64,000 nt of DNA, taken from contig NZ_MSCW01000002.1 of NCBI RefSeq assembly GCF_001981305.1, forward strand, positions 99,842 to 163,841, read 5' to 3'. The notes under the pieces were generated by a model. That model did no database searches and was not told where the DNA came from. It saw only the letters and a program-made list of their open reading frames with translations. The stretch comes from Marinobacter lutaoensis. GTDB taxonomy: Bacteria; Pseudomonadota; Gammaproteobacteria; Pseudomonadales; Oleiphilaceae. Below, in pieces: positions 1 to 7,908 of this stretch; the first letter of the stretch is position 1; each line of letters begins with the position of its first letter. The translations under genes and the position numbers were made by a program.

Positions 1-819
1 CTTCAGGTTACCGACGGTCAGCTCGCGCTGGCAGGCGGCCGACACCAGCGCGCCGATCACGCCCACCGCGGCCGCCTCGGTGGGGGTCGCAATACCGGCA
101 TAGATGCTGCCCAGGACCGCCAAAACGATCAGGCTGGGCAGGATCAGCGACGTCAGCGACCCCAACCGTTCCCGCCAGCCGATCGCCCGCGCCTCCTGGC
201 GAGGTGCCTTCTCCGGCTGCAGCATCACCCGGATCACGATGTAGGCCATGTAGAGGCCCGCCAGCACCAGGCCCGGCACGATGCCGGCGGCAAACATCTT
301 GCCCACGGAGATCTGCGCGGTCGCCGCATAGACAATGGTGATGATGGAGGGCGGGATCAGGATGCCGAGGGTGCCCCCGGCACAGATGGTGCCCAGCGCC
401 AGGCGCTGGTCGTAACCGCGCCGGAGCATGGACGGCAACGCCAGGATACCCATCGCCGCCACCGCCGCGCCGACAATCCCGGTCATCGCCGCCATGATGG
501 TGCAAATCACCACCGTGCCCACCGCCAGCCCCCCGGGCAGGCGCCGAAACCACAGTTCCATGGCCCGGTACAACGCTTCGATAATGCCGGAACGCTGGAG
601 CACGCTGGCCATCAGCACGTACAGCGGAATCGCCAGCAGGATGTCGGAGGTCATGGCATCGAAGGTTTGCAGCACCGTCAGCACCAGCGCGTCAGTGCCC
701 CAGAGCAGCACCGTAAACACCACCGCCAGGGCGGACAGGACGAACGCCAGCGGCATGCCGCTCAACAGCAGCAGCAACAGCCCCGCGAACATCAGCACCA
801 GAACCAGGGAAGAGTTCAT
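1..819 (-). CDS. dctM: TRAP transporter large permease DctM (partial, runs off the left edge)
   Basis: This is the large membrane subunit of a tripartite ATP-independent periplasmic (TRAP) carrier, which moves a carboxylate-type solute inward with a sodium gradient. The visible 273 codons are a string of hydrophobic segments with TRAP-large-subunit blocks such as AMTGIVGAAVAAMG, LGILIPPSI and IATPTEAAAVG. Full-length DctM is about 425 residues, so roughly the C-terminal third lies outside the window. The ATG overlaps the dctQ stop in an ATGA junction, so translation is probably coupled. It is the third gene of dctPQM; the substrate cannot be read from the sequence. Confidence 0.93.
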   Translation of the reverse strand, partial: MNSSLVLVLMFAGLLLLLLSGMPLAFVLSALAVVFTVLLWGTDALVLTVLQTFDAMTSDILLAIPLYVLMASVLQRSGIIEALYRAMELWFRRLPGGLAVGTVVICTIMAAMTGIVGAAVAAMGILALPSMLRRGYDQRLALGTICAGGTLGILIPPSIITIVYAATAQISVGKMFAAGIVPGLVLAGLYMAYIVIRVMLQPEKAPRQEARAIGWRERLGSLTSLILPSLIVLAVLGSIYAGIATPTEAAAVGVIGALVSAACQRELTVGNLK

Positions 820-1328
820 GCGGACCCCTCCCCGGCCAGGGCACGCCGCGCCGCCAGGATGGCCTCCGCCACCGCCTGCAGCAACAGCAGCAGGAAGGCC
901 ACCGGGATCAGCGCCTTCACCGGCCAGATCGGCGGATTCCAGGCGGTGAAGGAGGTTTCACCGCTGTCAAAAGCGTTCAGCGCCACCGGCAGGCTCTGAA
1001 CGATGAACACCGCCGCCAGCAACGCGATCAGGACATGACACAGGCAATCCAGCCAGCCGGCGGCGCGGCGCGGCAGCCGGGCATGGAGAATGTCGACGTT
1101 GACATGGCCGGCGGTGTGCAGCAGATAGGGCCCGGCCAGCAGGAAATAGGGGCCGAACAGCAGCGTCGACAGCTCCATCGCCCAGACCGTCGGCGCGTCG
1201 AAGAAATAGCGGGCGACCACTTCGTAACCAATGACCGCCACCATGACAAACGCAAGCGCGGAGACCGCTCCGGCCAACCAGCGGTTGAACGCCGTGACCA
1301 GGCGGCAGTAGCCAAGCACAACAGGCAT
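816..1328 (-). CDS. dctQ: TRAP transporter small permease DctQ
   Basis: The 170-residue product is the four-helix small membrane subunit that pairs with DctM in TRAP carriers. Hydrophobic segments near residues 15-35, 50-70, 92-115 and 137-160 match the DctQ layout, and the segment VVARYFFDAPTVWAMELSTLLFG-like (central part VWAMELSTLL) is typical of the family. It lies between dctP and dctM, overlaps dctM by four bases, and is separated from dctP by a perfect 10-bp hairpin, which fits lower expression of the membrane subunits than of the binding protein. Confidence 0.92.
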   Translation of the reverse strand: MPVVLGYCRLVTAFNRWLAGAVSALAFVMVAVIGYEVVARYFFDAPTVWAMELSTLLFGPYFLLAGPYLLHTAGHVNVDILHARLPRRAAGWLDCLCHVLIALLAAVFIVQSLPVALNAFDSGETSFTAWNPPIWPVKALIPVAFLLLLLQAVAEAILAARRALAGEGSA

Positions 1329-1346
1329 CGTGAACCTCGGGGATGG

Positions 1347-1371
1347 GGCCGCCCGGGATCTCCGGGCGGCC
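1347..1371 (-). other. Hairpin in the dctP-dctQ intergenic region
   Basis: The 10-base arms GGCCGCCCGG (1347-1356) and CCGGGCGGCC (1362-1371) pair perfectly around a 5-base loop. No U-run follows on the minus strand, so it looks more like an mRNA-stabilising or partial-termination element than a full terminator. Such hairpins after binding-protein genes are a known way to raise their yield over the membrane subunits. Confidence 0.7.
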
Positions 1372-1390
1372 GTGACCAGGGCAGACCGGC

Positions 1391-2449
1391 TCAGTCGAGC
1401 AGGCCCAGCTCTTTCATGAAGGCGATCTGGCTGTCCAACACCCGGTTGGCCAGCTCGTCGTCCCCGGCTGCCTTGCGCCAGGCCCCCATGGCGGTTGCCC
1501 GGCCCTCGGCGACCATGTCCGGATTCAGATGGATCACCTTCACGCCCTGGGCCTCGAACTGTTTCAGGGCCACGGCATCCTGGGCCAGAATGTGCTGTCT
1601 CAGGGAGGCGGAAATCTCCCGGGCAGCCACTTCCAGGGCCGCCTTGTAGGAGGCGGGCAACGAATCGTAGGCGGCACGGTTGGCCACGTAGCTGGTCGCG
1701 GTGGTGGGCTGATGGAAACCGGGGACCACCACATAGCCGGCCACTTCACCGAGCCCGGCCTCCAGGTTGGCCGTCAGGTCGCCGCGGTCGGCGAAGTCGA
1801 TCACACCCTTTTCCAGGGCTTGATACACCTCGGCGGTCGGCAACCCCGTGGTGGCCACGCCGAACGCCGCCATGACGGTGCTGGCCAGCCCCACGAAACG
1901 CCCCTTCTTGCCTTTCAGGTCGGCGAGGGACCTGAGCGGGAACTTGGAATGGATCGGCTCCTGGCCGTACACCGTCGGCGCGATGTAGAACAGGCCCGCC
2001 TTGGCATAGGCCTCGCGGGCCATGTCCAGGCCGCCTTTCTCATAGAACCAAGCTTCGTACTGGTCCGGTTCGGGGAAGCCAAAAGGCACGGTGCTGGTGA
2101 AGGCAAACGCCGGAATGGCGCCGGCCTCGTAGCCGTCGAAGGTTTTCATCATCTGAAAGGCGCCGGCCCGCACCGCCTCGAAGGCCTGCGCGGACGGGGC
2201 CAGCTGGCCACCGGCGAACAGGCGGATCTGGAACTTGCCGTTGGTCAGCTCCGCCACCCGCTGGACAAAGTGCTTTTCGTACTCGTAGGGCGTCGTTCCG
2301 GCATCCCACAGGGCCTGCATGCGCCAGTTCACGCTCGGCAGTTCTTCGGCCGGCGCCAGCGACGGCAGCACGGCGGTGGCGGCAAGGACAAGGGCGGAGA
2401 CCAGCGACTTGAGCAATCCGGGACGTTTGTTGTTGGTTGGTTTATTCAT
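1391..2449 (-). CDS. dctP: TRAP transporter substrate-binding protein DctP
   Basis: A secreted periplasmic binding protein of about 352 residues that delivers the solute to DctQM. It starts with a basic stretch and a hydrophobic core (SLVSALVLAATAVLPSLAPA) that reads as a Sec signal peptide. The mature part has DctP-family blocks such as WRMQALWDAGTT and the central EKGVIDFADRGDL region, where TRAP binding proteins keep the arginine that holds the substrate carboxylate. The ATG at 2449 is preferred over an upstream in-frame codon because AGGGGAG precedes it. Solute unknown; the adjacent divergent MocR regulator suggests an amino-group-containing ligand could be the inducer (inference). Confidence 0.92.
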   Translation of the reverse strand: MNKPTNNKRPGLLKSLVSALVLAATAVLPSLAPAEELPSVNWRMQALWDAGTTPYEYEKHFVQRVAELTNGKFQIRLFAGGQLAPSAQAFEAVRAGAFQMMKTFDGYEAGAIPAFAFTSTVPFGFPEPDQYEAWFYEKGGLDMAREAYAKAGLFYIAPTVYGQEPIHSKFPLRSLADLKGKKGRFVGLASTVMAAFGVATTGLPTAEVYQALEKGVIDFADRGDLTANLEAGLGEVAGYVVVPGFHQPTTATSYVANRAAYDSLPASYKAALEVAAREISASLRQHILAQDAVALKQFEAQGVKVIHLNPDMVAEGRATAMGAWRKAAGDDELANRVLDSQIAFMKELGLLD

Positions 2450-2595
2450 AACACTCCCCTTTGTGAGTGGCTGCACCCCCAAGGTGGGAAACGTCGATGC
2501 GCCACAGTTTCTTATTCGTTCATGCGACGGTGCCGGACACTGGACTTGGCGCCCGGACCTGTTCGAAACTTAGGACAGTGCACGGAAGTGAACAA

Positions 2596-2648
2596 GGTAC
2601 AATTAGAACAATTGACCCACGTACTGTACCTGCCAACAAAGGGGTACA
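2596..2648. promoter_or_regulatory. Candidate MocR operator: three GGTACA boxes
   Basis: The box GGTACA occurs at 2596-2601 and 2643-2648 in direct orientation and as its reverse complement TGTACC at 2625-2630. A CAATT/AATTG inverted repeat with a 5-base spacer lies between (2600-2614). The site sits in the 212-bp gap between divergent dctP and the MocR gene. Two direct boxes plus one inverted box is the arrangement described for several MocR regulators such as PdxR-type proteins; assignment here is inference. Confidence 0.55.
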
Positions 2649-2661
2649 CTTTGAGGACGCC

Positions 2662-4053
2662 ATGGCACAGAAACCCGCGCTGGCCCAGCAGATCGCCGAC
2701 ACCATCGCCGAACAGATCAAACAGGGGCAATGGGCTACCGGCGCCCGACTGCCCTCGATCCGGGCCGCCGCCAGCAACTTCGGCGTGTCCAAAAACACCA
2801 TCATCGATGCCTACGACCGCCTGATCGCCACCGGCTACATCCGCCCCCGCCACGGCTCCGGTTTTTACGTCGAGGCCGCCCGCCCCGCGCATCCGGACAT
2901 CAAGCCCGAACACTTCACCGAGGCGGTGGATCTGATCTCCCTGCTCCGGGAACAGCTGCACCAGCACTACGAGGTCCGCGCCGGCGACGGCCGCCTGCCC
3001 GCCAGCTGGATGGAAAACGCCGACATCCGCCGGCAGTTCAAGCGCATCGCCCCCACCCGGGAACCGGGCGGAGAGTTCGAGTATGGCAACCCTCAGGGCC
3101 TGCCCGGGCTGCGCGAGGACATCTCCCGCACCCTGATCGACCGGGCCATCAGCGCCAGCCCCGACCAAGTGCTGCTGACTTTCGGCGCCAACCACGCCCT
3201 CGACCTGATCGTCCGGCACTTTGTCGACGCCGGCGATCCGGTGCTGGTGGAAACCCCCGGCTACTACCCCATGTTCGGCAAACTGCGCCTGCAACGGGCC
3301 CGAACCATCGGCGTGCCCCGGGGCCCGGACGGCCTGGATCTGACCTGCCTGGAGCAGGCCATCCGCGAACACCGGCCCAGGCTGCTGTTCGTCCAGCCCA
3401 TGGCCCACAACCCCACCGGCACCTCCATGTCGCTGCAAAACATGCATGCGGTGCTGCGCATCGCCGAACAGCATGACCTGACGGTCATCGAGGACGACCC
3501 CTTCGGCGACATCCTGCCCCGGGCAACGCCGCATCTGGCCTCCCTGGACGCCCTCAACCGGGTGATTTACGTGGGTACCTTTTCCAAGACCCTCTCGGCG
3601 AGCCTCCGCTGCGGCTACATCGCCGCCAACCGGGCGCTGATCCGGTCGCTGACCGACATCAAGATGCTGACGGTGGTGAACGGCTCCAGCGTGATCGAAC
3701 GCATGGTCCATGAAATGATTGTCCGAGGCCGCTACCGGCGCCACATGGCGCGGCTTCGGGACCGGGTGGGCAAGGCCGGCGCCGAGGCCGTGGCGGCCCT
3801 GCGTGGCATCGGCCTGGAGAACATCCAGCCACCCACCGGTGGCTATTACATCTGGTGCCCGCTGCCCGGCGATGTCGACGGCCTGGCGCTGGCGCACCAG
3901 GCCTCGGCCCAGGGCATTTTCCTCGCTCCGGGGCACCTGTTCACCCTCGGCGATCGGGACGCTGCCCCCGCCCTGCGCATCAACATCGCCCATGCCCGGC
4001 ACCCGCGCCTGCTTCGGTTCCTCCAGGACGAAGTGATCCGCGCGCGGCGCTGA
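2662..4053 (+). CDS. MocR-family regulator (GntR wHTH fused to fold-type I aminotransferase)
   Basis: The 463-residue product joins an N-terminal GntR winged helix (about residues 8-72, ending in GYIRPRHGSGFYV) to a class I aminotransferase-like domain that uses pyridoxal phosphate as a sensor. The PLP lysine is Lys309 in TFSKTLSASLRCGY, and IEDDPF (residues 276-281) and the NPTG motif at about 250-253 line the cofactor pocket. The start at 2662 is favoured because GAGG lies just upstream and the winged helix begins right after it. It is divergent from the dctPQM TRAP operon and probably controls it, with an amino acid or amine as effector (inference). Confidence 0.92.
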   Translation: MAQKPALAQQIADTIAEQIKQGQWATGARLPSIRAAASNFGVSKNTIIDAYDRLIATGYIRPRHGSGFYVEAARPAHPDIKPEHFTEAVDLISLLREQLHQHYEVRAGDGRLPASWMENADIRRQFKRIAPTREPGGEFEYGNPQGLPGLREDISRTLIDRAISASPDQVLLTFGANHALDLIVRHFVDAGDPVLVETPGYYPMFGKLRLQRARTIGVPRGPDGLDLTCLEQAIREHRPRLLFVQPMAHNPTGTSMSLQNMHAVLRIAEQHDLTVIEDDPFGDILPRATPHLASLDALNRVIYVGTFSKTLSASLRCGYIAANRALIRSLTDIKMLTVVNGSSVIERMVHEMIVRGRYRRHMARLRDRVGKAGAEAVAALRGIGLENIQPPTGGYYIWCPLPGDVDGLALAHQASAQGIFLAPGHLFTLGDRDAAPALRINIAHARHPRLLRFLQDEVIRARR

Positions 4054-4065
4054 GGCGCCCCTCAG
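4050..4065. terminator. Small inverted repeat between convergent mocR and iclR genes
   Basis: CTGAGG (4050-4055) and CCTCAG (4060-4065) pair around four bases and contain both stop codons. There is no T-run on either side, so termination is only a possibility. Confidence 0.3.
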
Positions 4066-4841
4066 CGGGTGGCCTGGCGAATCTGCTCCGCCACCGCCTG
4101 CAGCCGGGGCAGGTAGCTGTCCCGGACCGTGGCCATGTCCACCCGCACTGCGTTGGTGCTGATGTTGATGGCCCCCAGCAACTCGCCGGCACCGGAGAAC
4201 ACCGGCACCGCCACCGAACGCAGGCCCAGGTCCAGTTCCTGGTCGACGATGGCGTAGCCCGCCTCGCGCACGCTCAGCAGCTCGGCCCTCAGCGCCTCCC
4301 GGTCAACAATCGAGGCGGGCGTGTGCCGGTGCAGCTCGACCCGCGCCAGGAACGCCTCCAGTTCCGGGTCCGGCAGCTGCGCCAGCAGCACCCGCCCCAT
4401 GGAGGTGTACGCGGCCGGCAGGCGCGTGCCCACCGCCAGGCTGATGGCCATCAGCCGGTGCCGGGCCGCGGAGCGGACCACGTACACCACGTCATCGCCG
4501 TCCAGCACCGCCAGCGAGGACGACTCGCCCAGCTCCGCGGTGATGCCCTCCAGATACTGCTGAATAACGGCCCGGTACTGGTTCGAGGATTGGTAGGCGT
4601 ACCCCAGCCGCATCACCCGGGGTGTCAGCTCGAACTGGCGCCCGCTGCGCTTGACGAAACCGAGGGCGTGCAGCGTCAGCAGGAAGCGGCGGGCCTTGGC
4701 CCGGTCCATGCCGGTCCGCGTCGCCACCTCACTCAGGGTCATGCGCGGGTGCTCGGCGTCGAACGCCTGCAGCACCTCCAGGCCGGAGGCCAGGGCGCCG
4801 ACGTAGTCGCGGTCTCCGGGTTTGAGTTTCCGATCATCCAT
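4062..4841 (-). CDS. pcaR: IclR-family regulator, PcaR-like
   Basis: The 259-residue product has an N-terminal helix-turn-helix (LSEVATRTGMDRAKARRFLLTL) and an IclR effector domain with the family segments PAAYTSMGRVLLAQL and GLRSVAVPVFSGAGELLGAINIS. Start 4841 is chosen over an upstream codon because the protein then begins like PcaR/PobR relatives and GGAG lies upstream. It is divergent from pcaI, and its own upstream region carries one of two identical-pattern palindromes. PcaR proteins respond to beta-ketoadipate and activate pca genes; by context this is the likely role, though PobR-like paralogues share the fold. Confidence 0.85.
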   Translation of the reverse strand: MDDRKLKPGDRDYVGALASGLEVLQAFDAEHPRMTLSEVATRTGMDRAKARRFLLTLHALGFVKRSGRQFELTPRVMRLGYAYQSSNQYRAVIQQYLEGITAELGESSSLAVLDGDDVVYVVRSAARHRLMAISLAVGTRLPAAYTSMGRVLLAQLPDPELEAFLARVELHRHTPASIVDREALRAELLSVREAGYAIVDQELDLGLRSVAVPVFSGAGELLGAINISTNAVRVDMATVRDSYLPRLQAVAEQIRQATR

Positions 4842-4894
4842 TCCATGTTCTCCAACACCAGCCAGGGGCAAGGACGACGAATGGTACCAGCTCG

Positions 4895-4909
4895 TTCGCT
4901 ATACGAACA
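4895..4909. promoter_or_regulatory. Candidate IclR/PcaR operator 1
   Basis: The 15-base site GTTCGCTATACGAAC has arms GTTCG/CGAAC separated by five bases. It lies 54 bp upstream of the IclR start codon, a position suited to autoregulation. It shares its arm sequence and spacing with the site at 4986-5000. Confidence 0.7.
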
Positions 4910-4985
4910 TCCGCCGGAGCTGGTGAAAATTTGTTCTTGACGATCCCCAAGCAAACGCGCCATCATGTTCGCATAAAAAACTTAT

Positions 4986-5000
4986 GTTCGTAATACGAAC
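4986..5000. promoter_or_regulatory. Candidate IclR/PcaR operator 2, upstream of pcaI
   Basis: GTTCGTAATACGAAC is a near-perfect palindrome with the same GTTCG-N5-CGAAC design as operator 1. It ends 24 bp before the pcaI ATG, and a half-site GTTCG lies at 4967-4971. A weak promoter candidate is TTGACG at 4937-4942 with CATCAT at 4961-4966. GTTCG half-sites resemble published PcaR targets in Pseudomonas. Confidence 0.7.
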
Positions 5001-5024
5001 TTAAAGCAACAAGAGAACCGAGCA

Positions 5025-5852
5025 ATGGCTGAATTCCTCTCTCTCCAGAACGCGGTGGCCAAGCACATCCACGACGGGGATACCGTGGCGATGGAAGGCT
5101 TCACCCACCTGATCCCCTTCGCGGCGGGCCATGAAATCATCCGCCAGGAAAAGCGTGACCTGACACTGATCCGGATGACCCCGGACCTGATCTACGACCA
5201 GATGATCGGCGCCGGCTGCGCCCGCAAACTGATTTTCTCCTGGGGCGGCAACCCCGGTGTCGGCTCCCTGCACCGCCTGCGCGACGCGGTGGAAAAGGGC
5301 TGGCCCAACCGGATCGAGGTGGTCGAGCACAGCCACGCCGCCATGGCCTGCGCCTACGAGGCCGGCGCCTCGGGGCTGCCCCTGGCGATTCTGCGCGGCT
5401 ACATCGGCAGCGACCTGCCCAAGGTCAACGACCAGATCCGCTTCATCGAGTGCCCGTTCTCCGGCGAACGCCTGGCGGCGGTGCCGTCGGTGCGGCCGGA
5501 TGTGACAGTGATCCACGCCCAGCGGGCGGACCGCCGGGGCAACGTGCTGGTGGAAGGCATCGTTGGAGTGCAGAAGGAAGCCGTGCTGGCGGCCCGGCGC
5601 AGCATCGTCACCGTGGAGGAAATCGTCGACGACCTTGGTGCCTCGGTGAACGCCTGCGTGCTGCCGGCCTGGGCCATTACCGCCATTGCCCTGGCACCCG
5701 GCGGCGCCAAGCCGTCCTACGCGCTGGGCTACTACGACCGCGACAACGCCTTCTACAAGGCCTGGGATGCGATCGCCCGGGATCGCCAGGCGTTCCTGGC
5801 CTGGCTGAACGACAACGTGTTCACGACACGCGCCGACCAAGGAGCCGAGTAA
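5025..5852 (+). CDS. pcaI: 3-oxoadipate CoA-transferase subunit A (CatI/PcaI type)
   Basis: The 275-residue alpha subunit of the enzyme that moves CoA from succinyl-CoA to 3-oxoadipate. Its length and blocks such as EGFTHLIPFAAGHEIIRQ, FSWGGNPGVGSLHRLRDAVE and GRGNVLVEG-like (DRRGNVLVEG) fit the longer glutaconate-CoA-transferase/CatI group rather than the roughly 230-residue PcaI of Pseudomonas putida. It opens a pcaIJF-atoE operon, two bases before pcaJ, behind a PcaR-like operator. Substrate assignment leans on the neighbouring PcaF and PcaR. Confidence 0.88.
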   Translation: MAEFLSLQNAVAKHIHDGDTVAMEGFTHLIPFAAGHEIIRQEKRDLTLIRMTPDLIYDQMIGAGCARKLIFSWGGNPGVGSLHRLRDAVEKGWPNRIEVVEHSHAAMACAYEAGASGLPLAILRGYIGSDLPKVNDQIRFIECPFSGERLAAVPSVRPDVTVIHAQRADRRGNVLVEGIVGVQKEAVLAARRSIVTVEEIVDDLGASVNACVLPAWAITAIALAPGGAKPSYALGYYDRDNAFYKAWDAIARDRQAFLAWLNDNVFTTRADQGAE

Positions 5853-5854
5853 CC

Positions 5855-6631
5855 ATGAGCCTCGAATTTACCGCTTCGGAAATGATGAGCGTGACCGCCG
5901 CCCGAGCACTCCGCAACGACATGATCTGCTTCGTCGGCATCGGCCTGCCGAGCGAGGCCGCTAACCTGGCGCGGCTGACCCACGCCCCGGACGTGACGTT
6001 GATCTACGAATCCGGCACCCTGCAGACCCGCCCGGACGTCCTGCCCCTGTCCATCGGCGACGGCGAGCTGTGCGAATCGGCGCTGACCACGGTGTCGGTG
6101 CCGGAGATGTTCCGCTACTGGCTCCAGGGCGGGCACGTCAGCGTCGGCTTCCTGGGCACCGCCCAGATCGACCGTTACGCCAACCTGAACACCACCCTGA
6201 TCGGCGACTACCGCTCACCCGCAGTGCGCCTGCCCGGCGGTGGCGGTGCCCCGGAGATCGCCACCCATGCCCGGGAAGTGTTCATCACCGTCAAGCACTC
6301 CCGGCGCACCTTCGTGAACGCGGTGGATTTCATCACCACCGTAGGCTTCGGCCGCGACGGCAAGGCCCGCGAGGGTGTGCCGAATATCGGCCGGGGGCCA
6401 TCCCTGGTCATCACCGACCTGTGCATTCTCAAGCCGGACCCGGACACCCGGGAACTGGTGGTCACCTCCCTGCACCCGAACGTCACCCGCGAGGACGTGA
6501 TTGAGGCCACCGGCTGGGACATCCGTTTCGCCACGCAGCTGGAGCGTACCCCCGCCCCCAGCGCCGAGGAACTTGAGGTGCTGCGCGATCTGAAAGCGCG
6601 CAGCGACGCCCACCACTCGAGCCAACCGTGA
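5855..6631 (+). CDS. pcaJ: 3-oxoadipate CoA-transferase subunit B (CatJ/PcaJ type)
   Basis: The 258-residue beta subunit carries the catalytic glutamate, Glu52, in [12 protein letters not shown], the position at which class I CoA-transferases form the glutamyl-CoA thioester. [17 protein letters not shown] is another family block. The ATG is two bases after the pcaI stop with GGAG (5841-5844) upstream, so the two subunits are probably made in equal amounts. Works with pcaI and the thiolase next door. Confidence 0.9.
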   Translation: MSLEFTASEMMSVTAARALRNDMICFVGIGLPSEAANLARLTHAPDVTLIYESGTLQTRPDVLPLSIGDGELCESALTTVSVPEMFRYWLQGGHVSVGFLGTAQIDRYANLNTTLIGDYRSPAVRLPGGGGAPEIATHAREVFITVKHSRRTFVNAVDFITTVGFGRDGKAREGVPNIGRGPSLVITDLCILKPDPDTRELVVTSLHPNVTREDVIEATGWDIRFATQLERTPAPSAEELEVLRDLKARSDAHHSSQP

Positions 6632-6641
6632 GGCTTGCCAT

Positions 6642-7844
6642 ATGACTGACGTATACATCTGCCATCCCCGACGCTCGGCCATCGGCCGCTTCGGCGGCAC
6701 CCTGGCCAGCGTGCGCCCGGACGACCTGGCCGCCGACATTCTCAAGGCGGTACTGGCCGAGGCGCCAGACCTGGACCCCGCGGCCATCGACGAAGTGCTG
6801 TTGGGCTGCGCCAACCAGGCCGGCGAAGACAACCGCAACGTGGCCCGCATGGCGGCACTGCTGGCGGGCCTGCCAACGACGGTGCCGGGCGGCACCCTCA
6901 ACCGTCTGTGCGGGTCCGGCATGGACGCGGTGGGTACCGCGTTCCGGGCGATTCGTGCCGGCGAGATCGAACTGGCCCTGGCCGGTGGCGTCGAGTCCAT
7001 GTCCCGCGCCCCCTACGTCATGGGCAAGGCCGACACCCCGTTCGCCCGGAACCAGCAGATCGAGGACACCACCATCGGCTGGCGTTTCGTCAACCCCTTG
7101 ATGAAAGCGCGCTACGGCATTGACTCCATGCCGGAAACCGCCGAAAACGTCGCCGAGCAATACAAGGTGTCGCGGCAGGATCAGGACCTGTTCGCCTTCC
7201 GGTCCCAGCAGAAGGCGGCCCGGGCCCGGGACAACGGCATCTTCGCCGAGGAAATCACGCCGGTGACCATTCCCCGCCGGAAACAGGAGCCGCGGGTGTT
7301 CGACACCGACGAGCATCCCCGCAGCACCACCCTGGAAAAGCTGGCGGCGCTGCCGACACCGTTCCGGGAAGGTGGTTCGGTCACCGCCGGCAACGCGTCC
7401 GGCGTCAACGACGGGGCCGCGGCCATGCTGGTGGCCAGTGCCCAAGCGGTACAACGTCACGGCCTGCGGCCCATCGCCCGCGTCGTCGGCATGGCCACCG
7501 CCGGGGTCGAACCCCGCATCATGGGCATCGGGCCGGTGCCGGCCACCCGCACTCTGCTGGCGCGCCTGGGGCTGTCGCTGGATCAGGTCGACGTGATCGA
7601 ACTGAACGAGGCGTTCGCGGCCCAGAGCCTGGCGGTGATGCGAGAACTGGGGCTGGCGGACGATGACCCCCGGGTCAACCCCAACGGCGGCGCCATCGCC
7701 CTGGGTCACCCGCTCGGCATGTCCGGCGCCCGGCTGGTGATGACCGCGGCGCACCAGCTGCAGCGCACTGGCGGCCGCTACGCCCTGTGCACCATGTGCA
7801 TCGGCGTCGGCCAGGGCATCGCCCTGCTGATTGAACGCACGTGA
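6642..7844 (+). CDS. pcaF: Beta-ketoadipyl-CoA thiolase
   Basis: A 400-residue thiolase that cleaves 3-oxoadipyl-CoA to acetyl-CoA and succinyl-CoA, the last step of the beta-ketoadipate pathway. All catalytic residues are visible: Cys90 in [10 protein letters not shown], His356 in GHPLG and Cys386 in CIGVGQG. The N-terminus ([19 protein letters not shown]) and [11 protein letters not shown] resemble PcaF more than acetoacetyl-CoA thiolases. It follows pcaJ by 10 bases. Upper-pathway genes (pcaB, pcaC, pcaD) are not in the window. Confidence 0.92.
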   Translation: MTDVYICHPRRSAIGRFGGTLASVRPDDLAADILKAVLAEAPDLDPAAIDEVLLGCANQAGEDNRNVARMAALLAGLPTTVPGGTLNRLCGSGMDAVGTAFRAIRAGEIELALAGGVESMSRAPYVMGKADTPFARNQQIEDTTIGWRFVNPLMKARYGIDSMPETAENVAEQYKVSRQDQDLFAFRSQQKAARARDNGIFAEEITPVTIPRRKQEPRVFDTDEHPRSTTLEKLAALPTPFREGGSVTAGNASGVNDGAAAMLVASAQAVQRHGLRPIARVVGMATAGVEPRIMGIGPVPATRTLLARLGLSLDQVDVIELNEAFAAQSLAVMRELGLADDDPRVNPNGGAIALGHPLGMSGARLVMTAAHQLQRTGGRYALCTMCIGVGQGIALLIERT

Positions 7845-7908
7845 CAACCGGTCACAACCACAACAACCAAAACGTCCATCGATATCCAAAAACAACGGTC
7901 ACAAAACA

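Noticed and set aside
2512..4002. 496-codon frame opposite the MocR gene
   Set aside because: It mirrors a gene with full motifs on the plus strand, is rich in Gly, Ala, His and Gln, and has no family motif. High G+C removes stops in the opposite strand.
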